NCBI GenBank assembly: GCA_021018815.1
Contig: JAITYX010000002.1
Coordinates: 9,889,001-9,953,000 of the forward strand
Length of the DNA stretch: 64,000 nucleotides
Direction: 5' to 3'
DNA from: Talinum fruticosum
Taxonomy: Eukaryota > Streptophyta > Magnoliopsida > Caryophyllales > Talinaceae
Both the position numbers and the translations under genes were made by a program. Shown here one piece after another: positions 1-13,700 of the stretch. The first letter of the stretch is position 1. Every line of letters starts with the position of its first letter. Under the pieces are notes generated by a model. The model had not been told where the DNA came from. It saw nothing but the letters and a program-made list of their open reading frames with translations, and searched no databases.

Positions 1-1240
1 ATAAAATAAATATTTAGATTGGGGCCCATGGACCGAAATGGGTATGAAGAACATTTAGTCCAGCGAGTGGAGTTGGGTGATGGGGTGATTTATGTCTCAA
101 ATATGGGCCATCCACATATCAAAAAGGAAAGTATAGTGTGCCAGTGAAGCAAATAACAAGACGCCTTTCCATAAATGCGCACCCGTCAACAAGGCACCAA
201 CACTTTTTTCTTTTTTTCAGAACGACTCAACCAGACACAAATGTCATATATGTGAAAATTGAGTTCATATATATTTAATAATAATTTAAAAATATTTTAA
301 GATAGACGTGATTAACTAAATATGTTTTTTATCAATTAAGGATATATTTCATTTCCGGTCGCGAGTGTTTAAAATCGAACTCCTTTCATTAAGAGCGCTT
401 TAAAGGATTTAAACTCGTGTTATTCTCATTAATTGAGTGAGGTAATTCGGCTAATTAAGGATATGAGCATACACATACAATGTGATCAAATATATTTACA
501 CAAACGACCATAATAACATTAACAGATTAGAGGACGAACACGTATCTCTAAAAATGAATCGTATCTAGGATGAGTAAACCTTCGTAAGCTCTATTACTCA
601 CATCCACTTGCATTCCAACTTTAACTTTTATCCACATTTTCCTCGTAAGATTGTTTTAACTATATTTTTGGTTTGCTTGTCATCCGCATGTAAATCGAAA
701 CAATTTAGTACATGGTTGTCTAAAGAATCTCTTCAACTCCAAATGTTTAAAATGAATCACGGTTATTAAAAGTATATGAATTAATGAATTAATTGTAGAT
801 GATTGTCGATTAATTAAATATAATTATATAAAATTAATAAAGTTGGAGAATATGTTAATATATGATTAGTTCTAGTCTTTAATATGTTTAGTGGTTTACG
901 AATGAAAATTAAATATAAACAATAAATTATAAATTGGACGGTGGATTAGATAAATTGCCACCCAAATATGATCAGATGATCTACGGAATTTTTTTAATTC
1001 AGATTTTTACTTGTTTTTCTTTTTTAAAGCGGATGAAACAGATATAATCGGTGCAAATGAGATTGTCGAAGCAAAAGAAATGTGTGTGTACTCTTACAGG
1101 GAGTAACGTTCAATAGTGGCAAATCTGTCATTAAGCCAAATGTGCTGCACAAGCTAGATTGCCGGTGAGACGAAGTTGACAAAGGGAAAAAAAAAACAGT
1201 AAAAAATTCAAATTTCAAAAAATAAAAATAAAAAAAACCG
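1..1240. other. AT-rich region upstream of the Ca2+-ATPase gene
   Basis: No gene is supported here. The stretch is AT-rich with stops in all frames. It presumably includes the promoter of the Ca2+-ATPase gene downstream, but I could not pick out a convincing TATA box or a named element. A short patch near 350-430 has two half-similar blocks containing TTTAAA and looks like degraded repeat. The only open frame over 60 codons in the region (1024-1218, minus strand) has no recognisable motif. Confidence 0.5.
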
Positions 1241-1714
1241 AAGAAAAGGAAGAGAGAGAGAGAGGAAAAACAGTCAATAAAGTATTTCTGGGAAGCTTCG
1301 CAGCAACTGCCGTCTACCGCTCCTGATCCTGTTGCTAGGTCTGAACGAGAGGAGAGAGAAGGACGAAAGCAAGCAAAAGTAAGGATTCGATCTCTACTAT
1401 CTTTCTGATTAATCTAATGCTCTTCAATGTCGGTAGGGATTTATGCTATTCGTTTTCTAGATTGAAACAATGTTACGCTTTTGATTTGTTATATTATAAC
1501 ACAAGGAATATAGCCTTTGCTTTTTTTTTTTCCTGGGATTTTAGTTTTGGTCTTTAATGGGGGAAGAATTTTGATTAAATGCACATTCTGATCCATGGCT
1601 GAAACCCTAACCGCCATTGGGACAGAGAAGGGGGAAGGATATTACAACTAGTGTTCAGTACAAAGAAGAGTACGTGATTTTCGGTGTCATCTCTCCTGCG
1701 ACAGTAAAACCACC
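1241..1714 (+). other. Probable 5' leader of the Ca2+-ATPase gene, perhaps with a leader intron
   Basis: A GA-rich tract begins near 1246 and is followed by purine-rich sequence, typical of plant 5' leaders. A good donor (AAAA|GTAAGG) lies at 1379 and a possible acceptor (TTCAG) ends at 1658, which would remove a 280-base leader intron shortly before the start codon at 1715. This is inference from splice-site shape only; RNA evidence would settle it. Confidence 0.35.
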
Positions 1715-4700
1715 ATGGCTGAGTTGAATGGGTCTCCTTACAGCCGGCATAAAGATGAGGAGGCCGGAGTTAGCCGATCCGGCGACTGCTCCGACGACGA
1801 GAATGGCGATAGCCCCTTCAATATCACCAGCACTAAGAATGCCCCTATTGAGCGGCTTAAGCGCTGGAGGGTATGTCTTCTTCTTCTCCCTCTTCCCAAT
1901 ACTCTGTTTCTGTATGTTTTTTAATGATTTATTGCTGTGTTTATCCCTGCGTGTTTTTTTCAGTGGTTGGGGTGGAGTGGGGTTTGGCTGTGCTTTATTG
2001 TGCAATTGGTTAAACGGGTATTGATGATTATGAGATTTGGTTTATTATGAACCTGGGAAAGTTGCAGTGGTTGCTGGGTAATGAGTAAAAGGCATTGATC
2101 TCGAATTTTGATGTTTTCATGGAACTGCATCCAGTTATTCTATGGTGCAATCGGAATGAGCGAGTAGGGTATGATTACGGGTGGGGTGGGGGATGGACGA
2201 AATAATTAGTACTGTGCTGGCGATGTTCAGGTGGCGGTATCTGTTATTTCATTGCTTGTAGTTTGTTTCCTATTGAGGTGGCCTCTCCATGTTCTGGTAC
2301 TTATGAAAGGTGTTATTAATTGGGGAAGTAATTTGCATTATGCTGCAAAGGACCAGAGGAAATCAAGTTCGCTTGTATGTCCACCCACCCTTATGTCACG
2401 GTGTTACATCAAGGCATTGTGACTAAGTCTGTGATTCCAAAGAGAAAAGCATGTAATTTGGTTGTACCGTGAATATCATATTATGGGATGGTCCATGGTT
2501 TCATAAGGACACCAGCGCTTTAAGTAGGAGAGATTGTAATGCCCACACCCATGGAAAAGAAGGAGCACTTTATTAGTGCAAAACAAGTCTATTGTAACAA
2601 AGGCTGTTGTCCTTTCTCAAGTTCAGGTGAGACTGGGACTAGTTTTTGGCTGGAGTGAGGACAATAGTCTATAGGCAAAGTTGTTGGGTGAGTAGTCAAT
2701 CTAATTAGCCAATCTGTTATATTGGGTCCTTATAGAGCTTTATATGACCACCTCAATGGTTACTACCATGTGATGGATCTTTCATAGGTGCATCAAAGCC
2801 ATAGTTAAAGGCCAATATGAGTACTTAGAAGTGTTTACAAGTCTTCATTAAAATCTAAAGTATAAATTGTATTAAGCCTGGGAGTAGCAGGGGCCATGTT
2901 TCCTATACTGTCCAGAAGGAAAAATGAAACTAGTTGGTTTTTAGCTTAGCTTAAAAGAGTGCAAGGCGCACAAAAGCGCAAAGGGTCTTGGGGCCGGGGT
3001 GTGGGCTTCGGGCGAAGACACGGACTTTTTGGAACAAGGTGCACTTACTAAAAATGCTTGAACATTATTACCAAACAATATTTTTGGTTGAATATGTTAG
3101 ATGATGACATCAAATAAGTAACTAGATATTACTGTAACTACGAAAAATATCACCAATTGTGATAACATAAAGAATTCGCCACGATTTTCACCAAAAAGTA
3201 AGCAAAAAACAAAGAAAAAAATAGTGCAGATTGGAAAAAAGGGCCAACTTACCCACTTACTCCGAGTTTAACAAAGACGAGACAAGAGAAAGAGGAGGGG
3301 GAGACAGAAAAATAGCAAAAAAAAAAACAAAAAAAGCCTCGCCTCTCGGAGGGATTTTTTGGAAGGGCTGGGCTTCACCCCTTGCAAGGCGCAAGGGGGT
3401 GGGCTTTGGGCTTTTGTGAGCCTAGACGCACCCCGAGCATGGTTTGGTGAACCTAAATTATGACAGATCGATTTTCTTCAGTATATTGTAGTAGGCAATG
3501 GACATTTTTTTTAGACATGGCAATCAAGGGACACAATGACTCTCTACTTGGCTTTGGCGAGACTCTCTATTTTCGTGTTAGAAGGATTTTTTAAAAATAA
3601 TTCCCCGAACATGCATGCGCCTTCTACTTTAGCCTTCTAGTAGTTATATGCACCTGTTATGGAGTTATGGCAACAATAAAACTATGGATGAGTTTAATGG
3701 GTCTCCTTACCGTGAGCACAATGATGAGGAGTCCGGAACTGGCAGATTCGATGACTGCTCCAACAAAGAGGGGGTCGATTGCCCCCTTAATATCAGCAGC
3801 ACTAAGAATGCTCCTAACGAGTGTCCTAAGTAAGTGGTGGGGGTATGTCTTCTTCTTTTGCTCCCTATATGTTATTTTAATGATTTACTACTGTATAATC
3901 CCCGCATTTGTAGTTTGGTGTTTTTGTTTGGAGGGGTGGGAGGTGGGTTAAGCTTTATAGTGCAATTGGTTGAGAGTGCATTTGTGATTATGATATTTGC
4001 TTTACTTTGAACACGGGAAAGTTGAAGTGGCTGCTTGGTAATGAGTAACTTACAGAGATCTTGAATGCTTTCATGGAATGCATTGGGTTATTGTACGATG
4101 CAATTGGAATGAACCACTTAAGGTGCAGGTGGTTCGAAAATGTGATCTTTAAAGGGGATTGTGTTGCTAGTTTTGTATGGGATAGTCAGTGGGGATGACA
4201 GCTAGAAAAGCTTAAACTTGGAGCTTTAGTAATCTCTCAAAGATTTATGAGAAGCAACAAAGGATCGTCTAAACTGATGAGTATGTAGCTGCTTCTAGGG
4301 GTATGCGAGTATCAATGTTAAAATTTAGGAACAAGAAACAACATCACTAACATGCAATTCCTATTTTTCCTGAACTGGATCCAGAACCACTGGTTCCAAA
4401 TTCTAATTTGGAACTGATCTTTTGAGTCCATATGCGGTTCCAGATTCCTACACTACTTTCACATTCCATTGGACTTCTTATCTTTCAAATCAGGACGGCT
4501 TATTCATCAGTGTTATTATTGTAAGCATATCAAGTTATCAACCAAATTACCATGGTGATTCCGGTGAAAGGTGTATGACCTATTAAGAAATTGTGTTAGT
4601 GCAAGTTACCAAGGATGCGTCTGGTTAGAGGAAATTTGTGTATATGGCTTATATCTTGGGAAGATAATTTCTGATTCTTGAATCTGGTCTTGGTCATGTT

Positions 4701-7700
4701 TTGGTATTTGAAGCATTTAACAGAGTTGATATTGAGCATCCGGGGGCTCTGCCCTTAAGCATAGATGTTGATATGTTCATGAGCCATGATTGGTCAAAAT
4801 AAGTCAAAGGCAAACAATTTAGGTGTATTTTGACTAAGCTGACCCTGAACTCGGTTTGACCGAGCCTCATATGACCTTTCACTTGGAGGATTTTGATTAA
4901 GGAAGTTTAAGGGTCTGACCTTAGCGGTTATAGCTCTTATAGCATAAACGAGCTCCGAAGATTAGCTATTGAAATGAGTAGATGCTATGGGTGAATTGAG
5001 CTGAAATGAGCTGAAATGAGAATGAGCTGAAAGCTGTTATAAATGCTCATATGAATGCCATTTCGAACGGGCCCTAAGTCTTCAGCCTCATTGGGCTCTT
5101 GTTCCTTAATGATTTGAGTCCTATGGCTTGATTCAAAGTCTATCATAACTGCTAATTCAAACAAACTAGAATCATACATGCTTGATAGTGAATAATGTAT
5201 ATCCTGATTGAAATAAAATCTCAGCACGACCTTGGGGAAGTACCCATGTTTTCAACCAAAAAGAAAGAAAATGAGCTTAACCAACCAAAGTCAAGTAGGT
5301 TTCTAGGTCTTAAGTTTGTGTTGGTCAATGTTAGAGCCAAGTTGACATCATTCTATCACTAAGTAGAGCCAAGGGCTCACATAATCTGGATAGCTCATTT
5401 GCTGGAACCTTAAATATGCACAAGCAATGTCACCTTGAGCTATTTTAGGGAAAGGAAAGGAACTAAGGAGTTACGGAAGTAGGGGTCATGGCAATTCCAA
5501 TAGATGAATATGTAATGGTAATTGGTAGTTCTATTTAAGGAGAGAACATGAGCAAAGTGTGTGTAGTGTTGAGGAATCATGGCTATTAAACTTTTGTTGT
5601 AGAGTGGTCTAGGTTCAAATCCTTTGAAGCATACTTGCGAAGGTGTGTCTATTTTCCCTCTTTTTATATTTTCTATCCTTTACGAATGTGGCATAACTTT
5701 GTTAAAGAAAACTTTTCCATAACTTTTTTCCTCTTTACAATATGTTTTAATTTATTGAACTGTTTGCTTCAAAATTCTCCTTCTTTTCTTCTTTTTATTT
5801 TTATTTTATAGGTCTCTTGGAATTAGTCTCTCTTTTTGTAAGGGTGAGGTGAATCTTCACAGACCGTGTTGAAATGGGACAAACTGTGGATGTTGTTATT
5901 GATATTTCATCAAGTTTACTCTGAACTGGAATGTGATTTTTATGTCCTTGATTAACTGTTTGATCTAGAGTATTGGTTTGCCCTTGCAGCAAGCTGCACT
6001 TGTTTTGAATGCTTCTAGGAGATTTCGCTACACTTTGGATCTAAAAAGGAGGCAGAAAAGAAAGAAATAATACGAAAGATCAGAACCCATGCGCAAGTTG
6101 TGCGAGTATGTTTCTGAATTGCATGTATTCCTCTCATTGGCATAGGTGCACCTGATTTTGTTATATTTATTTATTTTGTTTCTGTTTACTCGTCTACTAG
6201 GCAGCGAATCTTTTCAAAGAGGCCGGGGAACGAGCAAAGGGTAATTCTGTGTTCTCAATGAAGTTCTTCTATTTGCTTTAGCGTGCTCTGCCTTTTCCAT
6301 TATATTGTATATAATTTGGTGCCATTCCTTACCCATGCGTGTTGGGTGGTGCTCATTTTTGTGTTTGTTCTTCTACCTTGTTTTTATGTATCTGTTTTTG
6401 TCTTATGAAAATTCTTTCACTGCCCTGTTCTTACTTCTCAGTAGACCAAGAGTATCCGACAGCCCCTGGTGGTGATTATGGAGTTCAACAAGAACAGCTT
6501 GTTGCTATGTCAAAAGAACATGATTTGTCCGCTTTACAGCAATTAGGAGGGGTAAGCCTATGCATCTATCTCTTTTCTCTCGATTGGATATGTTGTTGAA
6601 GACTATCATCATAAGCTTTGTTTAGCATGGTGCCAGAATTTACAAAAACAATGAAGCAAATTCTTAAGGACAATCAATGTGCTTCTAAAGGATTGTGATC
6701 TGAAAATTTCGTGGGCAGTATACTCTTTAACATATATATATATTAGAGATACTAGGGAAGACAAAGAACTCCAACATGTGATGATACTAGTAGAAACACA
6801 TTAAATATTGCAGTGGAATTACGGATTTTGAGATGTCTTTTGCACTGGGGATGCTTTATCAAGCTAATCACTGATCATAAAAAATGATTGTCGAACCACA
6901 AGCCTTTTTGCCTTTTATCGTAGGTTTATGGTAGTTTTTATTCAATATCCTTTACTGTTTCTCTTATATAATTTTGAATTGCTGCGCATGCTCTGAATTA
7001 CAGGTGAACGGGTTAGCTGAAAAGCTTAAAACAAGTTTGGATAAGGGTATTCCAGGGACTGATGAAGATTTGCTGCAGAGGAAAAATGTCTTTGGATCAA
7101 ACACATATCCTAGGAAGAAAGGGCGTAGCTTTTGGGTTGGTTTAATTCTTTAATGGAATTTTGATGTCCTAGTGACATGCACTGTTCATGATGCATAACT
7201 TTACCTTGATTGATCTTTTGTTCATTGTTAATAGCGGTTCCTTTGGGAAGCTTGCCAAGATTTGACCCTGGTAATACTGATGGTTGCTGCTGTTGCATCA
7301 TTAGCTCTTGGCATCAAATCAGAGGTTAGTGGGGCCTGAAAATTTGTAATAAATATATTTTCATGCATGTTTCATGGAGATTGGTAATTGTGTATTCATC
7401 AGACATAGCATGCAAAGTAGAATACCTTTATGTGCTGATTGCCTGGGTGACATCCACTTGGTTTCATATTAGTGTAACTTTTGATTACTTATCCCCCACC
7501 CCCCTCCCCCAAAAAAAAATCATTATGTGCTGATTACAAGGTTATCAGAATTGGGCCTCACTTACTATACCTCGGACACCCGTACCCAAGTTCGAGCAAC
7601 ATAGATCAGAATTGGGCCTGACTTACTATATCAGAATTGGGCTTCACTTTAAAATTTTTTTTTCCCGATGTTTCTGAGAGCTCTTTGTTGTTTTCATCCT

Positions 7701-10700
7701 TGGATTTTGACTTGACAATATTTATATTGTAAATTGGATAGGGTATAAAACAAGGATGGTATGATGGTGGAAGCATTCTCGTTGCTGTCTTCCTTGTTAT
7801 TGTTGGGACAGGTATGAAAGTGATTTTCTTTTCAGCAATGGCCATATTTCTTAGAATTATGGTGGTATATTGATTTTACTCCAAAAGATTCTCTTCATGT
7901 CCTGTTTTCTACTAATGTTTGTTCTGCTTTGTAGCTGTCAGTGATTACAAACAATCTCTTCAATTCCAAAATCTCAATGAGGAGAAAAGGAATATACATC
8001 TGGAGGTAACTTTTTGTTCTCATATTTCTCTCTCGTTGATTCCAATGGATTAGTTGTGAAAATGCTTCCATGTGCCACTGTTCAACTTATTTTTTCTATG
8101 TGTGCACAGGTCATCAGAGGCGGTAGAAGGATGGAGGTTTCAATATTTGATATTGTTGTTGGTGATGTTGTACCTCTGAAGATTGGTGATCAGGTAATCG
8201 GTTTTTCTCTTTCTTGTTGATACTTGGTATCGGTTTTGCTTGTGCTTGCTTAATTAAGCTTCATTATGTATAGGTCCCTGCTGATGGAGTGCTGATATCT
8301 GGTCATTCCCTTGCCATTGATGAGTCAAGTATGACCGGAGAGAGCAAGATTGTAAGCCCTGTTGCATGTTTTCTTTTTATTTTGGCTTTTAGTATGTTTT
8401 CTTCTTATTTTGGCTTTTAGCCATGTTCTAAAACTTGATTATTTGTTGTGGATTTCCACAGATTGCTAAAGACTCTAAGTCTCCCTTTTTAATGGCTGGC
8501 TGCAAAGTAGCGGATGGATATGGGACTATGCTGGTAAATGTCGAACCCTTATGAGCTGTACCTTGGCAGAAATATAGCCACTGGCTGTAGCTTGAATGCT
8601 TCCGCATAATTTTTTTAATACTTCTGAGGAATATAGTATGAATGCTGGATTCTTTTTTGTTATTTTATTATTGCTTTCTAAATGTTATTTCATTATTGCT
8701 CAACTTGCTGAGAATGTGTGACTATGGTATTTGGAACTATCTCTGTTCGTTGAAAGAGAGTGATCATTTTTTTTTTGTCACTGCTGAATGTAGTAATCAA
8801 AGTTCCAATATATTGTGCTTGTATTATTGAATAAATGAATGAATTAGCCTATGAGATTATTATAAACTATGTTGAAAGACGTTTATCTTTATTAATTATA
8901 TAACTACGACATGAAGGGTTTGCTTTAGTCCTTGCTGTCAACTTTAATCCCTGTGGGTGGTATGGCCTGAGCAGGATTTGTTCTAAAATCGCTAGTGAAA
9001 CCATAAGATCTGAAGTATTTCCTTTTAGGAGAGGTTCAAGTTTTGTTCTGGTATTGAAATTGCATAATCCAAGTGCTTTGATATGCTCTGAGAAGATTAT
9101 CACCTATTAGAGCTACCTTTATTCTTTTCCTGTGGATTTTTATGTGAATATTTTTGCCTATCAGCCATGTTATGTTTGGTGGGAACTTGTGCTAATATTT
9201 CGGGCATATCACTCGTTGTCATTAGGGGTGTATTCGAGCCGAGCCGAGCCCGAACCTGCCAGGCTCGAAGCTCGGCTCGTGAGTATCATTTGTAACTCGA
9301 GCTCGGCTCGTGGCTCGCCAAGCTCGGCACAATCAAGCTCGAGCTCGGCTCGCAAAAGCTCGAGCCCAAGCTCGGCTCGTCATTGGCTCGTCAAAAGTTT
9401 CTATTAAACTCCTGTTTTTAGGTTCAAAGTCACCTTTTATATACTTGCTATAAAAACATAAACTTAAATTTAATTGAGACTCTTTTTTCTCAACAATCAC
9501 AATATACCACTTAAAAAAATAGTATAAAACATAAATAAAACATTTGACGCTTTGATAATGAAATACAAATTACTAAAAAACCTGAATTTTAATTTAAAAT
9601 CCTTGTAACGAGTAACATCTATCATTCACTAAAAAAAAAAGGCTCTTTATTTCACATTTCCAATATAGCAAAATTTTAGCTCATTTGTTTCAATTTGTTT
9701 AGGTTCATTTGTAATTAGCTTGTGTAAGCTCAACGAGCTGAGCTTGTTTAGGCTCGGTTGGTAGGCTCGTTCGGCTCGCTTGCTCGGCTCATTTGCTCGT
9801 TCGTTCGTTCGGTTCGTTTGTAATGGGCTCGTGTAGGCTCGGCGAGCTTACGAGCTCCAACATTGCAAGCTCGAGCTCGGCTCGGATAATTATCCAAGCT
9901 CGGCTCGGCTCGGCTCGGGCTCGTCACAAGCTCGGCTTGACAAGCTTTTATACGAGCTGGCTCGCGAGGGCTCGCGAGCCGGCTCGGCTTAGTTACACCC
10001 CTAGTTGTCATACCACTCTTATTCTGATTCATTTCCTTGATGGATCCTCGCGAGCCGGCTCGGCTTAGTTACACCCCTAGTTGTCATGCCACTCTTATTC
10101 TGATTCATTTCCTTGATGGATTCTTAGTTTGCAATGATGCACTTTTTTTTTATTTTCCTTCTTGTGAACTGATTCAGGTCACAAGTGTGGGTATTAACAC
10201 TGAATGGGGTATGCTAATGGCCAGTATTGCAGAAGACACTGGTGAAGAAACACCTTTGCAGGCAAGTTTTAAGTGGTCCTGGTTGTGTACATTCCCATGC
10301 ATATTGATGCATGTTTGTTTGTGTATCTTGTTCTGTTTGTTTTTCTTTGTTGATAGCTGTCTTCTCTGTTACAGGTACGTCTGAATGGCCTGGCAACTTT
10401 TATTGGTATAGCTGGACTAACTGTAGCTTTTGTTGTGTTAGTGGTTTTGCTGGCAAGGTAACACCATCTCTATTTTTCATTCTAGCCTCTATTGAGGCAT
10501 TATTGCAGTAGTTTGCAATATAATGTATGACTTCCCTGTTCAGGTATTTTACTGGTCACACGACAAATCCTGATGGAACTCCACAATTCAAGGCTGGAAA
10601 GACAGGTTTTAATCGTGCTATAGATGGAGTGATCAAGATCGTCACTGTTGCTGTATGTGCACTCTTGTTGGATAATTTCTCTTATGGTTAATTGTGATGT

Positions 10701-13700
10701 ATATCTTGGTGTTAAAACTTTGCCACAACATGATATTGCAGGTGACTATTGTAGTTGTTGCTGTGCCTGAAGGTCTTCCATTAGCTGTCACCTTAACGTA
10801 TGTCTTCTTTTAAATTTTTTGAATGTGGTGAAATTCTTTATGATTGCAATTGCACATCATCCTATGGATTTGATGTCTGTGCTATGTTTCTGCCTTATTT
10901 TGGATTAAATTTGTGACAAGACTGGATAGAGTGGGGATCATTACAAGATTAGTGATTATGTGATAAGTGACTACATCAGAGAATGTGTGTGACACTTCTC
11001 CAGGGAATTGTCTGGGCCAAGAAAGGTCAAATACCATCACCGAATGTGTATGGTATTCTGGTGTCTTTTGTAGACATAACAAATTAGTTGCTGGTAGCCT
11101 GGTAGCAAAATGATCGAAAAATAGTGGAAACTAAATAAAAAACACTTAATTGAAGAATGTAAAATTTGTTAGGGTTATTTGATTATTTTACAACAATAAT
11201 AGTGCCCACAAGCTCTCATGCACAATTCTATGAACCAATTCCAAAAAGTCATGCTCCACTATGGAGCACTTGACTTCTATTATAGAAGAGTTTCAAGTAC
11301 AGGTTGAGATCTTCATACGACATAGTTGACTGTATTAAGAGTGTAAAATGATCATTACGGTCATTTGATTGAGATATTTTTGACTCGGTTTCTTTTCTGG
11401 TGTATTTGCAGTCTTGCTTACTCAATGAGAAAAATGATGAGGGACAAGGCTTTGGTATGTATCTCAAGCTCAGATGATTCTTTGTGTATGGATGCCATAC
11501 AGCTATTATTTTTCAGCCTTTATTTCCCCTGTAGGTGCGTAGGCTTTCAGCTTGTGAAACAATGGGTTCTGCCACTACAATATGCAGTGACAAGACTGGG
11601 ACTTTGACTCTGAATCAGGTGAGAGCTGCTGCAATATTCACCTGGTTATTATAGCCTTTTCTAGTGAATTTATAATGGTTGTTCAGACTAGTTCTTAGTA
11701 GTTCGAATTCGTGATTCTGACATTTCTGCTCTGTCTGTCTGTTTAATTGTTCCGTGTTTGATTTCCATTTTGTCTTTTAATCCTGTGTTCCTTTTAAAAT
11801 GTATCTGCAGATGACTGTTGTTGAGGCTTATGTGAATGGGAAGAAATTAGATCAGCCAGATAATGGCTCACCGCTATCTTCTTCATTGTCCTCTGTGCTT
11901 TTTGAGGGAATTGCGCAAAATACAACTGGCAGCGTTTTTGTGCCAGAGGTCAGTGGTGCAATATCTGTTTTTACTCCCTTTAAGATGTATGCTTTGCTAC
12001 TTTTGAAGAAACTTTGTGAGAGTTCTTGACTACCACCTTGAGAAGTTGCAATCACTGTAATAGATGTTGATATCTTGTGAATTCTCTCTCTTCTTCTGCT
12101 AACTGTCTCATTGGGGAGTAATTAATGACGTGAACCGTCACATATGGTAGGCGTGGATATTTGCTAGGAGTGAGTCTAGGCAACTACTAACAACTAGAAG
12201 CAAGATGAAGACCTTGTTGACTAACAGCTGTTTTATTTTTTGTATGTATTCTGTCATCCCTGCAAAAAAAGGGGTGGGTGTATTATGGGGCTGTCCGGCT
12301 CTTGCATTCAGGTGGATGTGTCTTTGCTCCTCTTTAGGTCCATTGTAGGTTGACTTGAACCCACGGTAGGGCTTTGTAGCCTGCTTATGGACTTTTCTAT
12401 TCTTGGTGAAATTGGTTAGGGGTTAGTGAATAGTGATACTCGTTTCAGCAGTATCAAAACTTAGTGTTGCTCGCACTTAGTTCCCATGCTACATGTTGAT
12501 CAGATCAGCTGTCCCTAAAAGGACTTTGGCTACCATTGTTTGTGAATGAGTGTGAGAGTGTCCAGTGTTGATGTTGCTGACAGTGCTTTCTTTTTCTTTT
12601 TCACTTCCCCTTCCTTTTGGGTTGGGTGTGTGGCTGGGTAAATGGCGGTGTGTGCCTGGTAGCGAATTTGGCATTTCTTGATTGATTGCCATTTTCGTCA
12701 TGTTTCTGCTAGATATTGTACTCCCCTTGTTTCAATTTTGTAGTATGTGCAACCAATAATTGTCAATTTGGTTCTGAAAAGGAGTGACTATGGGGTGAAC
12801 ATTAATCATTTGCTTTTGTTTTAAATGTAGGGCGGAGGTGATGTTGAGATCTCTGGATCACCAACTGAAAAGGCTATCCTTTCTTGGGGGGTTAAGGTAG
12901 CTTGCCTCCATGTACTTGTGAATTTTGATATTATTTTATTTATTCATTGTTTCATGTATCTGCTTAAACTCTACAGCTTGGTATGAACTTTGATTCTAAA
13001 AGATCGGAATCTACAATTATCCATGCTTTCCCATTCAACTCGGAGAAAAACGTGGTGGTGTTGCTGTTAAAACGGTATGTTTTATGACAATGCTACTGCA
13101 TATTGTTTCTGCTGCAGTGTATTAGGTGCACTGTCTTTTGTGGTCAAAGGAATCACATGCTCAGATCGCCCCCGCCCCATTCCCTAATGTAATGTATTGT
13201 ACTGTTGCTGGAGCTGACTATGAAGGATAGTTTTATTAGTCTATCAGAATACATTCTCTCTTAGCAACGTGCTCAATATGAAGGTGGTTTTGCGGTGTAG
13301 TTCATTTGATTGTGGTTCCATTTGTGTAGGCCATTTTGAAAACTAGGGATTTCATTAATTAACAAGCATTTGGGACCTATGTGATGCATAGAATATGTAG
13401 TTGTCTTTATTTTAACTTTGAAACCAGGTTTATGTTACCTTCTATTTATTGAAATTATGAAAAATATATCAATGTTCTATAAGTTGTTTATATCATAAAT
13501 TAATTTAATTTAATATAAATACTCAAAATTGTTCAGTAGTATATTTTTGGTGCCATATTTGTGTATATGTCTTTCCCTCCTAATAATATCCAAAATTCAC
13601 CTAATAATCCTTTTGAAAGGCTTCTATTGCAATTGTATATATTTTTAGTCTGCTGGTTATGTACCCATTTTTGCTGTTAATTTTGTTGCATTTTCTCATT

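Noticed and set aside
9132..10068. Ser/Ala/Arg-rich frames on both strands
   Set aside because: They are translations of the GAGCTCGGCTCG subterminal repeats of the hAT-type element.
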